Below are positions 21,245 to 32,024 of a stretch of DNA of 64,000 nt, piece by piece. Location of the stretch: contig CM069437.1 in the NCBI GenBank assembly GCA_035610365.1, positions 30,833,507 to 30,897,506 of the forward strand, given 5' to 3'. The notes under the pieces were generated by a model, which made no database searches, was not told the DNA's origin, and saw only the letters and a list, made by a program, of their open reading frames with translations. How positions within the stretch are numbered: the first letter of the stretch is position 1; each line of letters begins with the position of its first letter. The stretch is from Aquatica leii (lineage: Eukaryota; Arthropoda; Insecta; Coleoptera; Lampyridae). The translations under genes were made by a program, and so were the position numbers.

Positions 21245-22767
21245 CCCTTCTTGCTCGCGTTGTGCCTTCTCATCCTTTGCTCCCCGTCATCGAACGATTT
21301 TCTTCTTTTCAAAAACTGCACCGTACGTTTGCGTGGATATTTCGTTTCTTTCAAAACACCCAAGCTCGCAACTCAACCTTTTCTTCTGATAAGGTTCTGT
21401 CTCTTTCTCCTGTCGAACTACAAAAGGCTACGCATGCTTGTGTACGCATCACTCAAGCCGCTTATTATAGGGAAGAGATTGCACTGCTTCGGCAAGGTAA
21501 ACGCCTCCCTTCCTCTTTAGCACAGTTGTCTCCGTTTATGGATGAGGAGGGTCTCCTTAGGGTGGGCGGAAGGCTGGGCCACTCCGCTTTGCCGTCATCT
21601 TCTCGTCATCCGCTGCTATTACCTCAACAAGCTCATCTCTCCGCTCTTTTGTGTTCATACTATCATGTCGTCTCTCTTCATTCTGGTCCTCAGACCGTCC
21701 AAGCTTTATTACAAACTAAATTCTGGATCATTTCGTTGCGTAGTCTTCTAAGAAAGCGCATCCGTCAATGCATGACGTGTCACCGCTTTAGAGCTAACAC
21801 GTTTAAGCCAACGATGGCGCCTTTACCTGCGGATCGCGTTAACCCGCAAAGGGCTTTCACCGTAACCGGCGTAGATTATGCAGGACCTTTTACTGTTAAG
21901 ATTAATACTCTTCGTTCGTCTCGTACTACAAAAGGCTATCTATGTTTGTTTGTCTGCACCGCAACCAAAGCTGTACATCTAGAGTTTGCTTCGTTTTTAT
22001 CTACAGAAGCTTTCTTTGCTTGTTTAGACAGGTTCATCGCGCGTCGGGGAATACCATCTCGCATCAGATCGGACTGTGGCCGCAATTTTGTTGGCGCTGC
22101 TAGACAGCTTGCTGAGCTGTATGATTTTTTGCGCAAAAACAATCATTCGTTGTGCGAGCGTCTCTCACTTCATAGTATTCAATGGGTCTTTAATCCTCCA
22201 TATGCTCCTCATTTTGGAGGACTTTGGGAAGCCGCTATTAAGTCCGCCAAGCGTCTTTTATATCGCAAAATTGGTAACACGGCCTTTACATTTGAAGAGT
22301 TTTGTACCATATTTTCTCAAATCGAAGCGGTATTAAATAGCCGTCCGTTGTGCGCCCTTTCATCTGATCCCGCCGAAGCTGCAGACTATTTGAGTCCGGG
22401 CCATTTCTTTATTGGTGAGCCTTTACTATCTTCTCCTTCCTTTCTAGATACTAACCACTTTACTTTCAAACAACGCTGGCGTCATCAAAACAGCATAATA
22501 CAGTACTTTTGGCGTCGCTGGTCTGCTGAATATTTGCATACTTTAACTTAACGAACAAAATGGTTTCAACATAACCCCGGTCCTCAAGTGGGGGATGTAG
22601 TGCTACTTCAGGATTCCAACCGATCGCTAATGTCATGGTTGCTTGGTCGAGTGACTGCGTTACACCCAGAACCTGATGGTCTCTCTCGGATAGCCACCGT
22701 TAAAACTGTCGGTGGTCATCTCACTCGCTCGCTTTCGCGGTTAGCTCCGCTTCCAGGACCCGTTTAA
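21172..22767 (+). pseudogene. BEL/Pao integrase with one in-frame stop
   Basis: Inserts the cDNA into the genome. N-terminal zinc-binding part: two histidines in YYHVVSLHSG and two cysteines in RQCMTCHRF. Catalytic core: first D in GVDYAGPF (21874), second D in RSDCGRNFVGA (22072), E in GGLWEAAIKS (22228), giving 51 residues between D2 and E. The C-terminal region FKQRWRHQNSIIQYFWRRW follows. A TAA at 22549-22551 interrupts the protein, but the same frame stays open to 22767 with the expected tail (GDVVLLQD ... TRSLSRLAPLP), so a single nonsense change is the only lesion here. Confidence 0.92.
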
Positions 22768-22849
22768 ATTTCTTTCCTTCTTATTTTTTCTATGTTATTT
22801 CTTTTTTTTATACTCTTTAATTTTCTTTAAAATAGAGCATCGCTCATTT

Positions 22850-22862
22850 TAGGTGGGCGGTA
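22850..22862 (+). other. polypurine tract of the BEL/Pao element
   Basis: AGGTGGGCGGTA immediately precedes the 3' LTR, where plus-strand DNA synthesis would be primed. Confidence 0.7.
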
Positions 22863-23356
22863 TGTTAGCGCGAGCGTTTTCTTTTTTAACCGTTATCCTC
22901 GCGTTGCATTTTTGGGTTTGTGACTTGCTGTCCCCTCTTTTAAGTTTTATTGTAAATGCAAGTTTTTGATAAATACGACAGTACGTTATTTAGTTTTGAA
23001 CGATTATTACGTCTCCTTTCTCGAATTCTATTTCGTTAATTTTTCTTAAATGTTAATTGTGATGTTTAGTGCTTAAACCGTGCGCCCTTTTGTGCGTGCT
23101 AAAGACTTATCTCCACCAACCAGGGAATTAAGATCAGGGTAAGTCGAGCAATCGCTCATTTCTGGGTGAATCGAGACCTTGATTTATTACGGGTTTGGGG
23201 GGTTGTGCGCTCCCGATTTTTCAGAAGAACCAGAAACTTAACGTAAGTAATTCGCAATTTCGTTTACTGATAGTTACGGTGGGTTGCTACCGGAAGTCCT
23301 CTCCTTTCTTTGACATTATATACAGTCCGCTGCTCGACTTCCGTGTGGCCGAATTA
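22863..23356 (+). repeat. BEL/Pao 3' LTR
   Basis: Near-identical to 17082-17575 and followed directly by the target duplication GACTC at 23357-23361. Confidence 0.95.
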
Positions 23357-23361
23357 GACTC

Positions 23362-23995
23362 TAAAAGGTATTCTGCGATTTTTCTGAATGACCTTACCAG
23401 AATTTAAATCACAATAAAAAACAGCTTTTACTCAAAAATTATACTTAGATCTTATATAGATAGAAGTAGTCAAAAAAATGCCATGACAAATCTATATCGG
23501 TTAAAACATTTCCGAAAATTATACATTAACTTAAAAGTATCAATGCAATTTACACATAAAAACTAAAGACAAAACCAGAGAAGAAACATGTAGAGACAGA
23601 AAGTATTTCTTGCTTTAAAAATGGAAAATGGTTTGTTCACAAATTAATTCTTTACAATTTTTCTTTATTTTATACAAAATAAAACACCAACACTTCAAAA
23701 AAAAGAAAAATTAATAATGTATAGTGAAGTTGCGTTGCATGTAAATCATACATTTTGGAACTTTACCAATATAAAGTTTTTTAAAGTCAGGAAATCAATC
23801 TGGAGACTTAACTGTTGACATAACATTCATACGCGTAACAAGAGGAGGTTATTGAGAATGTATTTCTCCTCCTCCCTTCCAATGATATATTGCAACGCAT
23901 ACGTCAGAGTTACTCAGTCAGTTAGTTCTGCTTGAATTTTTGAATGTACCTTCAAATTTTCGGAATCTGGAGCCCAAAACCTTAAAAATTAAGTA
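23362..23995. other. AT-rich spacer, nothing recognised
   Basis: No motif can be supported. It may include the 5' end of the hAT element that follows. Confidence 0.4.
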
Positions 23996-23999
23996 TGGA

Positions 24000-26900
24000 T
24001 GGTTGTCAAAATTGAAATGACTGCTTTACTTTACGTTTGAAGACGGTGTTTACAGCAAATAGTGTTTATTGTTATCGTCTTTTGGAGCAGGAAGAAATTT
24101 CTAGACTTTGAGTGTCTTAGTAAAAAAGCCTTTCAGTCGTTGGAAGTACGCAGTGGAACAATTCAATAACCACGAAAATAATGAATACCACAAACGCTGT
24201 ATACTTAAAGTTAAAGACTAGTTAAACATTTATAGAGGCACGATAGCAAGTGTCCTGATACTACAAAAGAGCTGTACAGCAGCAAATTATTGAAAACCGT
24301 AAAGCAGTTCTATCAATAATTATAACTATTGTTTTGTGAAAGCTTAATTTGGAAGTTTGTCCTGTTAAAAATAAGAAAAACTTCCGAGTTCTTCTAAGAT
24401 TTAGAACTAATTTTAGAGATAAGGATTTTTAAAATAGGATCAAACATGCACTTGACTTACCAAAAACACAAAATAAAATTATTTCTGCAATTAATGATAT
24501 AATGTTGAAGAAATTGGTTGAGATGGTAAATCCAAAAAAATGTTTCACTGTTACCGTGGATGACAAGACAGACGTCTCAACATAAAAACAAGCATCAACC
24601 GGCGTGAGATGATAATAGCATTAAAAAAGATTTCCTTCAGTTTGCACCTGTTTCGGATTTAACAGGTAAAAAACTGAAGACAATTTTGAATTATTTACAA
24701 TAGTTTCCAATCCATTCAAAGTTTTTTAAGAGACAAGGATAGAATGAAGCCTTAAGAATGAGTGAAAAATTCATTGGTGCACAGGCCTATGTAACGGAAG
24801 AGCATCAGACTACCATATATGTTTATTGTGCATACGATAACTTAAAGCTTGCTATAAGTGCATCATGTTAAGTTTCTGAGACCAGAAATTGTTGTACGTT
24901 TTTTAACACTCCAAAGAAAATAGAAGTTACTAAAAGAGCAATAGACTAAAATTCGATTTTTAGAAAATAGTGTATATCCATTATATCATAACTGACGTTT
25001 ACAATAATAGTAATTAAAAGTAAATCCCTAATTAATTAACGAAGAAAAACATTATTAAAGTTGACGATTTTTGAATTTTTCCGAGCACACAACGAAGCTT
25101 GCCGAAGTGAGTGTGACGTCACCACATCCTTCGAACAATATTATAGTATTATGATAGCCTGGTTTTATATTAATTTTCTTGTTTTTCTTGTTATTTTATG
25201 TGGTTTTATTGAGTTTTTAGTATAGATTTTTTGCTTGCAGTTGTTGTGAGTACGTAGTGTTGTTGATAAATTAAGTTTTTTTTCTGTAAAACGTAGTAGT
25301 AGCAAAATAGTTTCTATTGAACAACCTTAGTTTTTGCTTTAGTTGTACTAATAGTATAGTTAGAATTTTAATAGCTTTTACAATAAATACCTATGGTTCT
25401 AGTTTTAATAAGTAATTAAATTTAATCATTAGTTAAATAGTTTAAGTAGGATATAATACTTCTTCGATTAGCAGTAGTGGTAGTTATTGAATTTTTAACA
25501 TCTGTAGTAACAATACTAACTGTATTAATTAGTGTGTTTATAAGTAGTTGCTACTAACAATATCACATTTTGTGCAAAAATTGTTTTTTCTCTGTCCAAT
25601 ATACAAGCAATTGAAATTTTCTTCAATGTTAGGCACTTTAAATTTATTACTAATAAATTTATTAGCATAAAACCTATGAAACCTTCTTCTTCGAAAAGCT
25701 ACAACTACTGTCTTGTATATCAGCACCACAAAAAATCTAAATAAGGCGTTTGTCTCTCTTTCTAAAAGTTGCTAATAAATAAATTTTATGCTTTAAGTAT
25801 AACGCTCTATTTGCATAAATATGAAGGAGAAACAACAACACCTTTATTGAACAAAAAAATTATGATTACAACTAAAGCAAAAACTAAGGTTGTTCAATAG
25901 AAACTATTTTGCTACTACTACGTTTTACAGAAAAAAAATAATTTATCAACACACTACGTACTCACAACAACTACAAGCAGAAAATCTATACTAAAAACTC
26001 AATAAAACCACATAAAATAACAAGAAAAACAAGAAAATTAATATAAAACCAGGCTATCATAATACTATAATATTGTTCGAAGGATGTGGTGACGTCACAC
26101 TCACTTCGGCAAGCTTCGTTATGTGCTCGGAATAATTCAAAAATAGCAATAATTTAATTACTTATATTTCCAATTATACATATTTGGTGGGTGTTTTTTA
26201 TGTATAGCATACATACGCGTCTTATAGGTTACCAGAAAATATACTTACTTTTTTATTTCCGTAACAGTGAATCTTCTCTATTGAGCAACTGTTTCTTAAA
26301 GTCAAATCTACCCGTTAAAACAACTGTGTTCAATTAAGTGAGTTGAGCACCATAATACCATAGTACAATTTCAACAAATGTTACCTGACGTTCATAGGGC
26401 TATCAAAAAAGTTTTGCAATGGAAAGATCTAGAATCAGATTTGATGGCATCGCAGCTCTTATGTGCTTTTCAGATTTGCTCCATCATAATCTTTGCAGCA
26501 TAAAGTTATTGATCTTTTGGTTGCTATGAACATGGTGAACAATCTTAAAGAGATGATAGATAAAATAAGATCAAATGCTGAACAAGTATTGGGAACAATA
26601 ATTAATAAAAATCTTTAAAAAAAACTGGAAAACATACACTCAGGTACAACATTGAAACACACACTAGTGAGTCTTATTTTAGGATTTCCATATGTTTGTC
26701 ATTTTTAGGTGACTTTTTAAGGTAGGTTTATAAAACACAAACAAGTATTAGGACGTTTGGGGTGTCTAATACTTACCAACTATGCTCCAGCCACCAAAAC
26801 GAGAAAAAAGTTCAAAGAAATTTTTGAATTTCTATCTGGAACATATACAATTAAGTGATGTCCGTGCTATTGGAAAACATGTATGGTACAATAGGGTAAA

Positions 26901-27190
26901 AGTTTTAAAAATTAGCTCAAGATAGGTAATTAATTACTTTACTGCCTGTAATAAGAATGTTTTCCGCACTATTAACACCCTTCTGAAAATTCTTGCCACT
27001 CTTCCTGTGTCCAGAAGCACTAGTAAAAAACCCTTTTCGTCTTTACAAATACCAAAAACTTTTTTAAAGAGCACAACTAGCTAGCAGAAAAGGTTAAACA
27101 GAGTTGCTGTGCTTAATATCCACAAAGAACTAGATATCACTGCTAGTGAAGTGTTAGACGAGCAAAAACATGTCGCGGACTTGAATTTAG
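24000..27190 (+). pseudogene. hAT transposase pseudogene, ZMYM/TTF-type, split by a foldback element
   Basis: Pieces in several frames follow the order of hAT-family ZMYM1-like transposases. At about 24150-24240: WKYAVEQFNNHENNEYHKRC, the TTF-type zinc-finger region. At about 24375-24580: NFRVLLRFRTNFRDKDF, then KCFTVTVDDKTDVST, where the catalytic D region lies. At about 24780-24900: AYVTEEHQTTIYVYCAYDNLKLAISASC. After the interruption, about 26410-26480 is WKDLESDLMASQLL. At about 26935-27160 comes the C-terminal dimerisation domain (NTLLKILATLPVSRSTSKK ... LNIHKELDI). A foldback element at about 25061-26153 sits in the middle. It is riddled with stops and ancient. Confidence 0.8.
25061..26153. 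mobile_element. foldback (MITE-like) element with about 285-bp inverted arms, inserted in the hAT pseudogene
   Basis: The left arm (about 25061-25347) and right arm (about 25867-26153) are inverse copies with very few differences. They surround a ~520-bp AT-rich middle without coding capacity. Both arms contain the perfect palindrome TGACGTCA (25114-25121 and 26090-26097). hAT homology stops at the left edge and resumes after the right edge, so this is a later insertion. Target duplications are not clear, so the superfamily is unassigned. Confidence 0.88.
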
Positions 27191-27199
27191 GTTGTCCTG

Positions 27200-27760
27200 A
27201 GTGATTGTGTATAAACATCTGTTGAGTGGAGAACGATTGTAATTTTTTAATTCAGTTATTGTAACTATTAAATAGAATTTCTTGTATTTAAAAGCTATTT
27301 TTATTACCCTTCCAAAAATAACATTTATAACCAAAACAACAATTCTAACTTCTAAAATAACATTTATAAAAATTTATAATCTATTTATCCAATTTGAAGC
27401 TACATGACCTACGTGACCTGCTTGTTTACGTTTTTAATGGATATTAGCTGCGTTACCTATACTACAGGGTCACGTGGTTTGAGAATAATCTCGATCTCAC
27501 TGTATAATATATGTTTATTATGCCTATATTATGAGAAATATTTTTTTGAAGAGAGTAATATGTTGGAGTGGTTGACTGGTGGTGGTGAACCTCTCTATAA
27601 GTCGATTCTATTTACATCACTGATGACTTAAGATGTATAAAATACAATTCGTATATAAATATTGAACACAAAGTAGAATATAAGTTACCCTGGACGTTAC
27701 GTAATGTAAAATAAATACATTTAAAAAAAGAATAAAAATGACAATTTTGAATTCGATTTG
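27200..27760. other. spacer without recognisable gene
   Basis: An open frame of 75 codons at 27404-27631 shows no family motif and I do not consider it a gene. Nothing else is seen. Confidence 0.4.
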
Positions 27761-27764
27761 GAAG

Positions 27765-28135
27765 AAATTTCCTACAACTTCATTTCAAGGTGTATACCAA
27801 ATTCCTTGTTCATTTGGTTTAGTCTACATTAGTGAAACCGGTCGTTCCGCCATTACACGCTTTTTCGAACATAATTTATGTATAAGGTAAAAGCACATTT
27901 CTATGTCTGCGGTTGCTGAACATCATTTTACTACAAACCACAATATAGATGTTGATAACGTTTCGGTGATGGCAAAATCTCCACTCTTTTTCAATAGGAA
28001 AATTTGAGAGAGCATAAAAATCATCAAACACCCCAAAAACTTTAATCGTGGTCATGGTTTTGAGCTATACCTTTTTTGGTTTCCGGTTATTACTCCTTTA
28101 TCGAAAACATGCCGCTTTTCGGCCGTAACTCAATC
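27765..28135 (+). pseudogene. Penelope-like element fragment, GIY-YIG endonuclease domain
   Basis: The conceptual peptide GVYQIPCSFGLVYISETGRS (from 27789) is the GIY-YIG motif pair with the CxxG-type spacer of Penelope-like elements (family form about CSCGLVYIGETGR). It continues with a ...TRFFEHN block, then VAEHHFTTNHNIDVDN and RKI.ESIKIIKHPKNFNR, the usual order of this domain. Stops after 'CIR' and within 'RKI.E' show decay. The RT part upstream is missing. The endonuclease would nick target DNA for retrotransposition. Confidence 0.8.
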
Positions 28136-28479
28136 AGAGTCGAGTTTAAGCAGCAGTGACGATACTTCTTTTTTATATACAAAGGTACTTCTTCTTAAGT
28201 CACTTCACATCAGATAGTCGTCTGCTCGCATTCAATCATTCAACGTGAACAGTCAATCCTGAAAGATTTTTCTCGCTCTCGAGTAATGACGTTGTTACCG
28301 TTACGGAGGTGGCGACGTTGGTGGCGGCGTTGGAGGTGGTGACCGGTAAACGCAACACAAAAATAAGTAAAAGATCGACGTGGTTTAAATAATATATTTA
28401 AAGAAATACATATATACAATGAATACATATAACATATACAACGCGATTTAGGTTTTATTGTTTGGTGGGCACCTAGACT

Positions 28480-29985
28480 CAAGTGTTCATTAATCGAAAG
28501 AATCTTGCGGGCCAAACGACTATTGCCTCTTGCAGCTCCGTGGTTCGTTTATACAGCCTCAGTTACTGCCGGAGGTCACGAGATCGGAGGTGGAAGGCGC
28601 AGCGTGGTAGAGTTCCGGTAGCAGCGTTGGGTTTTTGTCGGCGGTGCGTGTACGCGTACTACTGCAGCCATCAACATCGAGGAAGATCTTATGATTGCAA
28701 GCAGGGAACCGTCAGCTTTGCTACCAGTTTACCAAGATGATGGAGAAGTTAGATCGTCTGCTATTCGTGCTTCTACTTCCAGCTCCCCGGGGGCAGCCGA
28801 AGAAGAAGAAACACCCTTCTATATCAGCTTTCCGTCGCGCTCGTACCAGGCTTGTAAACCCTACCGTCTTGTTTGCTCAGGTGACAAGACCAACCGAGTC
28901 CACCGTTGCCGCGCCACCTACGTCTACCGAACAACCCTATATGAAGACGCAGAGATACGTCCACACAGAGATTACCAGGGAAGAGTCCCATCTCATCAGG
29001 GAATTCCTTGCCCAATTTCGTTCTCGCAACCAGTAAAATGGTAGCACGACAAAGAAAACCAAACTTCTTTCTCATCGCGATTTGGAACGCCAACAGTCTC
29101 CTAAACGAAAAACTCGAATTTTAAAAACTCCTCTATCTCCGCAACATTGACGTCGCCTTCGTCTCCGAAACTCATCTTCGGAACTGCGACAATCTCAATA
29201 TCCGGAACTACACCTTGTACAACACAAACCGAACAACAAGTTGCGGAGGTGGTGCGGCGTTTACGTTAAACCGTCCATCTCTTACCACCACATCCCGACG
29301 CCACAACTCCAAAATCTAGAAATTATCCAAATCGTTATTAACACGGCAACCAACATAGACATCGTTCTCTGCGTCGCCTATATCCCACCAACCAAAGACG
29401 TCTTACCAGCAGATTTAGACGCGATTTTTAACGCCAAAACTGCCACCATTCATGCTGGACATTTTAATGCGAAGCATCCAGACTGGCACCGATAAAAGCA
29501 TGGTCGACTTCTGCATGACCTCGCCTGCACCCGAAACTTTGACGTAGATAGACCTTACGAACCCACCATTTATCCTCACAACAGACTTCCAGACGTTATC
29601 GATATAGCAATTTTTAACCACGTTAGACATTAGACAAAAAACTACTCGGAAAAACCCACATCACTCAGAAGCTGGCCTCTTTCAATGGTCTGCTGGTAAA
29701 ACTGTATCCCATGTAGTACCGCAACAGCTGCCTTAACATCGACAACAAGCTTCTCATCTACAAGATGATCATGCGCCCCTCTATGACCTACGCAACCCAA
29801 ATATGGTTCTACGCTGCCAAAACCCACACTACCCGAATTTAGATCTTCCAAAATAAGATGCTCAGAAAGATCGCAGGTTCTTCCGAACACCAAGAAATCG
29901 ACATCCCAATGATCGCAGATTTTGTCCGTCAATCCACAGCTGCGCTTCATGCAGACCTCGCGTCCCATGAAGCTTTAGAAATGTT
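28480..29985 (+). mobile_element. Jockey-like non-LTR retrotransposon, internally deleted
   Basis: Layout in element order: a basic, proline/serine-rich ORF1-like region (about 28690-29036); an apurinic-type endonuclease domain starting with IAIWNANSLLNEKLEF (about 29075); SETHLRNCDN (about 29167); VLCVAYIPPTKD (about 29365); AGHFNAKHPDWH (about 29455) and LPDVIDIAIFNH (about 29590). The sequence then jumps to the C-terminal end of RT, YKMIMRPSMTYATQIWFYAA (about 29755) and FQNKMLRKIAGSS. Most of RT is deleted. Frames change several times. The 3' end near 29985-30030 is A-rich. Confidence 0.8.
29060..29640 (+). pseudogene. APE-type endonuclease domain of the Jockey-like element
   Basis: Target-nicking endonuclease. 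N of 'WNAN', E of 'SETH' and the 'GHFNAKHPDWH' block (usually GDFN, here H for D) are the catalytic-site signatures. A stop follows KLEF and the frame changes near 29240, so it is not functional. Confidence 0.78.
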
Positions 29986-30360
29986 AAATATTGAAAAAAC
30001 AATAAACATGTACAAAATTGAATTGAATTAAGTCACTTTTATGGAGTTTAGAATCTGGCTTGGTTCATGAGTTGATTACCTAACTTTTGAGAGGTTCTCA
30101 GTTAGATTTTGGTTGCGTGTTTGAGTTTTTTGATTTCTTTTGCGCCCTAATAAAGCCCCTTACAAAAGTAAGCAAAACGTTGGCAACTTCGGTTACAATA
30201 ATAACACGATCCAAACGCAAACGAAGTTGTTATCTTAGTATAGACCGTGGAAGTCTTCGCTATTACATGAATTTTTTTTTAATTGTTTTAAAGTTTTCTT
30301 TCACTTTGCTTATTAAGCCAAATACTTGGTAAATGTTCGTTAGTTTTTTTACTGTATAAA
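29986..30360. other. spacer with one Penelope-type 3' motif
   Basis: At 30145-30187 the plus strand reads CCCTAATAAAG, a CTTAC-AAAA-GTAAG hairpin, then CAAAACGTTGGCAAC. It resembles the 'CTGATGAAG ... CGAAACGTTGGC' motif seen near Penelope-like element ends. No gene is recognised. Confidence 0.4.
30145..30187 (+). ncRNA. degenerate hammerhead-like / Penelope end motif
   Basis: CTAATAA stands where CUGANGA would be, followed by a perfect 5-bp hairpin and CAAAAC-GTT in place of GAAAC-GUH. It is too degenerate to cleave; it is listed because it matches the others in layout. Confidence 0.3.
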
Positions 30361-30372
30361 CCAAGGCGTTAT

Positions 30373-30594
30373 TTATGCCAGAACTTCCTGTGTCTGTAGA
30401 GGATGCGCTAGGTTCTTTAGTCTTTTACCCATAATCTCCCACACGTGTTCAATAGGCGAAAGGTTGGGACGTACGAATGGCCATGGTAAGAGATTAACAT
30501 TGGCCTTTTTCAATCGCTCTATAAAGTGTTTTGCTATGTTGGGGTTATCATTATCTTGCTGGAAAAGTCTTCCAACAGTTAAACAAATGAACAA
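30373..30594 (-). pseudogene. Tc1-like transposase fragment (C-terminal catalytic part)
   Basis: On the minus strand the peptide LFQQDNDNPNIAKHFIERL is followed by NVNLLPWPFVRPNLSPIEHVWEIMGKRL. This is the block around the second D and the final E of Tc1 transposases (family form about FQQDNARPH ... WPARSPDLSPIEHVWD). 'RPNL' replaces 'SPDL'. About 73 codons remain. The rest of the gene and the inverted repeats are not seen. Confidence 0.8.
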
Positions 30595-30599
30595 ATATG

Positions 30600-31300
30600 G
30601 AGTTCTACGACCTCGTTAACATATCGCCCGGCATTTACATTAGTATTAAGGTGCCTACTTGTCACGGTTGTAAAGATTTTATTCATTTATCACTAATTTT
30701 AAGCTTGTGTAAATACACTCAACTCCTTCTCGCCTAAAAAGACTGTACCAACTAGCCTAACAGTTAGAAACGAGTGAAACAAGAAGCAACTTTTGATGCT
30801 TGGTAAAAAAAATTAATTGATTTAGCTCTTATAGCTCTTACTGAGTACCAGTATAGTTAGTGCTACAATTAGAACATGAAATTTAACAAGGTAACGATAC
30901 TAGTTGGTAACTTTGAACCAAAAAATAACAAGTCACTCATCGATCTCTTTGAGGGTATAAAATTAGAAATAATCGACATGTTTTTTTACTGAATATAATC
31001 CCTGACCACGGCATGACATGCGTCTCGCAAAGAAGAATTTTAAGCTTATTGATTTTCTAAATGTTTAAAGCGTTGGCAAGATAGATTGTATGAATTTCCC
31101 ATTCGTGCTTACTAAAACGTAATTATTGTCTCAAGTACCACTTGGTATAGGTACCTTACTTATTACGACAATCCCAAACAGAGTCTGGGTGGCTACGAGT
31201 TTATCAGGAACCTGGATCGATTTTTCTCTCCCTAGTATAAAAAGAAAAATTTCGGGATCAATAACTCCATAAATTTCATTAAGAATATAACATTTTTCAT
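30600..31300. other. spacer, nothing recognised
   Basis: No coding or structural pattern can be supported. Confidence 0.4.
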
Positions 31301-31307
31301 CTGTTAA

Positions 31308-32020
31308 TTATAAATTTTGTAAATAATTTAACGATGACAAATTTAAAGCGTTAGAAAGGAGTTTATCAACTATATTATCAACGACCAGTGACGTTAAGGT
31401 AAACACGATGCGACAATCACATTTTTCAAAATAATGAGAACCTTGCTTACAAAACCAACACTGTATTTGACAATTTTTCTCGTTAGAATTTACTACAAAG
31501 AAATGCGTTAAATTATAATTATTTTGAGTTGATTTTTGCGGAAAACTTGAAGTACTCGGTTTACTTACGACAGACAAGTATTTTCCAACGGACGTTAAAA
31601 CGATCAATTAGAGATTTCTATGTAAGTTCATAAGTAACCGCAGTTGGTTTAATGCTTGATCCCAACAATCTAGAAGTACGATGTTGCATTTTTTCTATGG
31701 GTGTTATACCATTATTCTAATGAACTAAAGTTCTGAATAATTTACAGAAAACTAGCAACGAATTTGGCAAAACGTCAAAATTTAAGTTTTCTATTTTTTT
31801 TCAACGAATGTACTTAACATTCGTTGGGAAAATGGACTAAAGTACTACCATCACTAAAATCGGTTTAATTGTGGTCTCGATAAATTCAACCATATCCGAA
31901 ACTGACGACGTAAATCGCTGTCTATAATTTTCATCAAAACCTATCTAAATTTTGTTGATTTGCATTTTCATATTGTCAAATTTTTTAACAAGCTTGTTAA
32001 AATATTTCACATTACCCATT
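31308..32020 (-). pseudogene. BEL/Pao gag relic, minus strand
   Basis: The C-terminal part (31316-31607) has a clean CCHC knuckle, CWFCKQGSHYFEKC (C-x2-C-x4-H-x4-C). Upstream on the minus strand, broken pieces read NGITPIEKMQ, VTYELT and SLIDRFNVRWKI, which follow the pattern of the BEL/Pao gag core. Stops are frequent. The relic ends where the 1.43-kb solo LTR begins (32021-33460), and I cannot find its N-terminal part beyond that. Confidence 0.6.
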
Positions 32021-32024
32021 ACCA

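Larger units (their letters stand above)
17077..23361 (+). mobile_element. BEL/Pao LTR retrotransposon, near full length, with 5-bp target duplication GACTC
   Basis: Two 494-bp LTRs (17082-17575 and 22863-23356) differ at only a handful of sites by eye. They are flanked by the same 5 bp, GACTC, at 17077-17081 and 23357-23361, so the insertion is intact and fairly young. Between them lie a tRNA-type primer-binding site, gag, protease-RT, RNase H, integrase and a purine-rich AGGTGGGCGG just before the 3' LTR. Protein motifs (gag fold, CxxC knuckles, YVDD, integrase with the CMTC pair) are of BEL/Pao type. Coding is broken by a frameshift after gag, a deletion between RT and RNase H, a frame change before integrase and an in-frame stop in integrase, so this copy cannot move on its own. 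Confidence 0.95.

Noticed and set aside
25114..26097. TGACGTCA sites as regulatory sites of a host gene
   Set aside because: They lie in the arms of a mobile foldback element and no host gene is nearby.
28240..28515. 91-codon minus-strand frame opposite the Jockey-like 5' region
   Set aside because: It is the antisense of a GC-richer leader region and has no recognisable domain.
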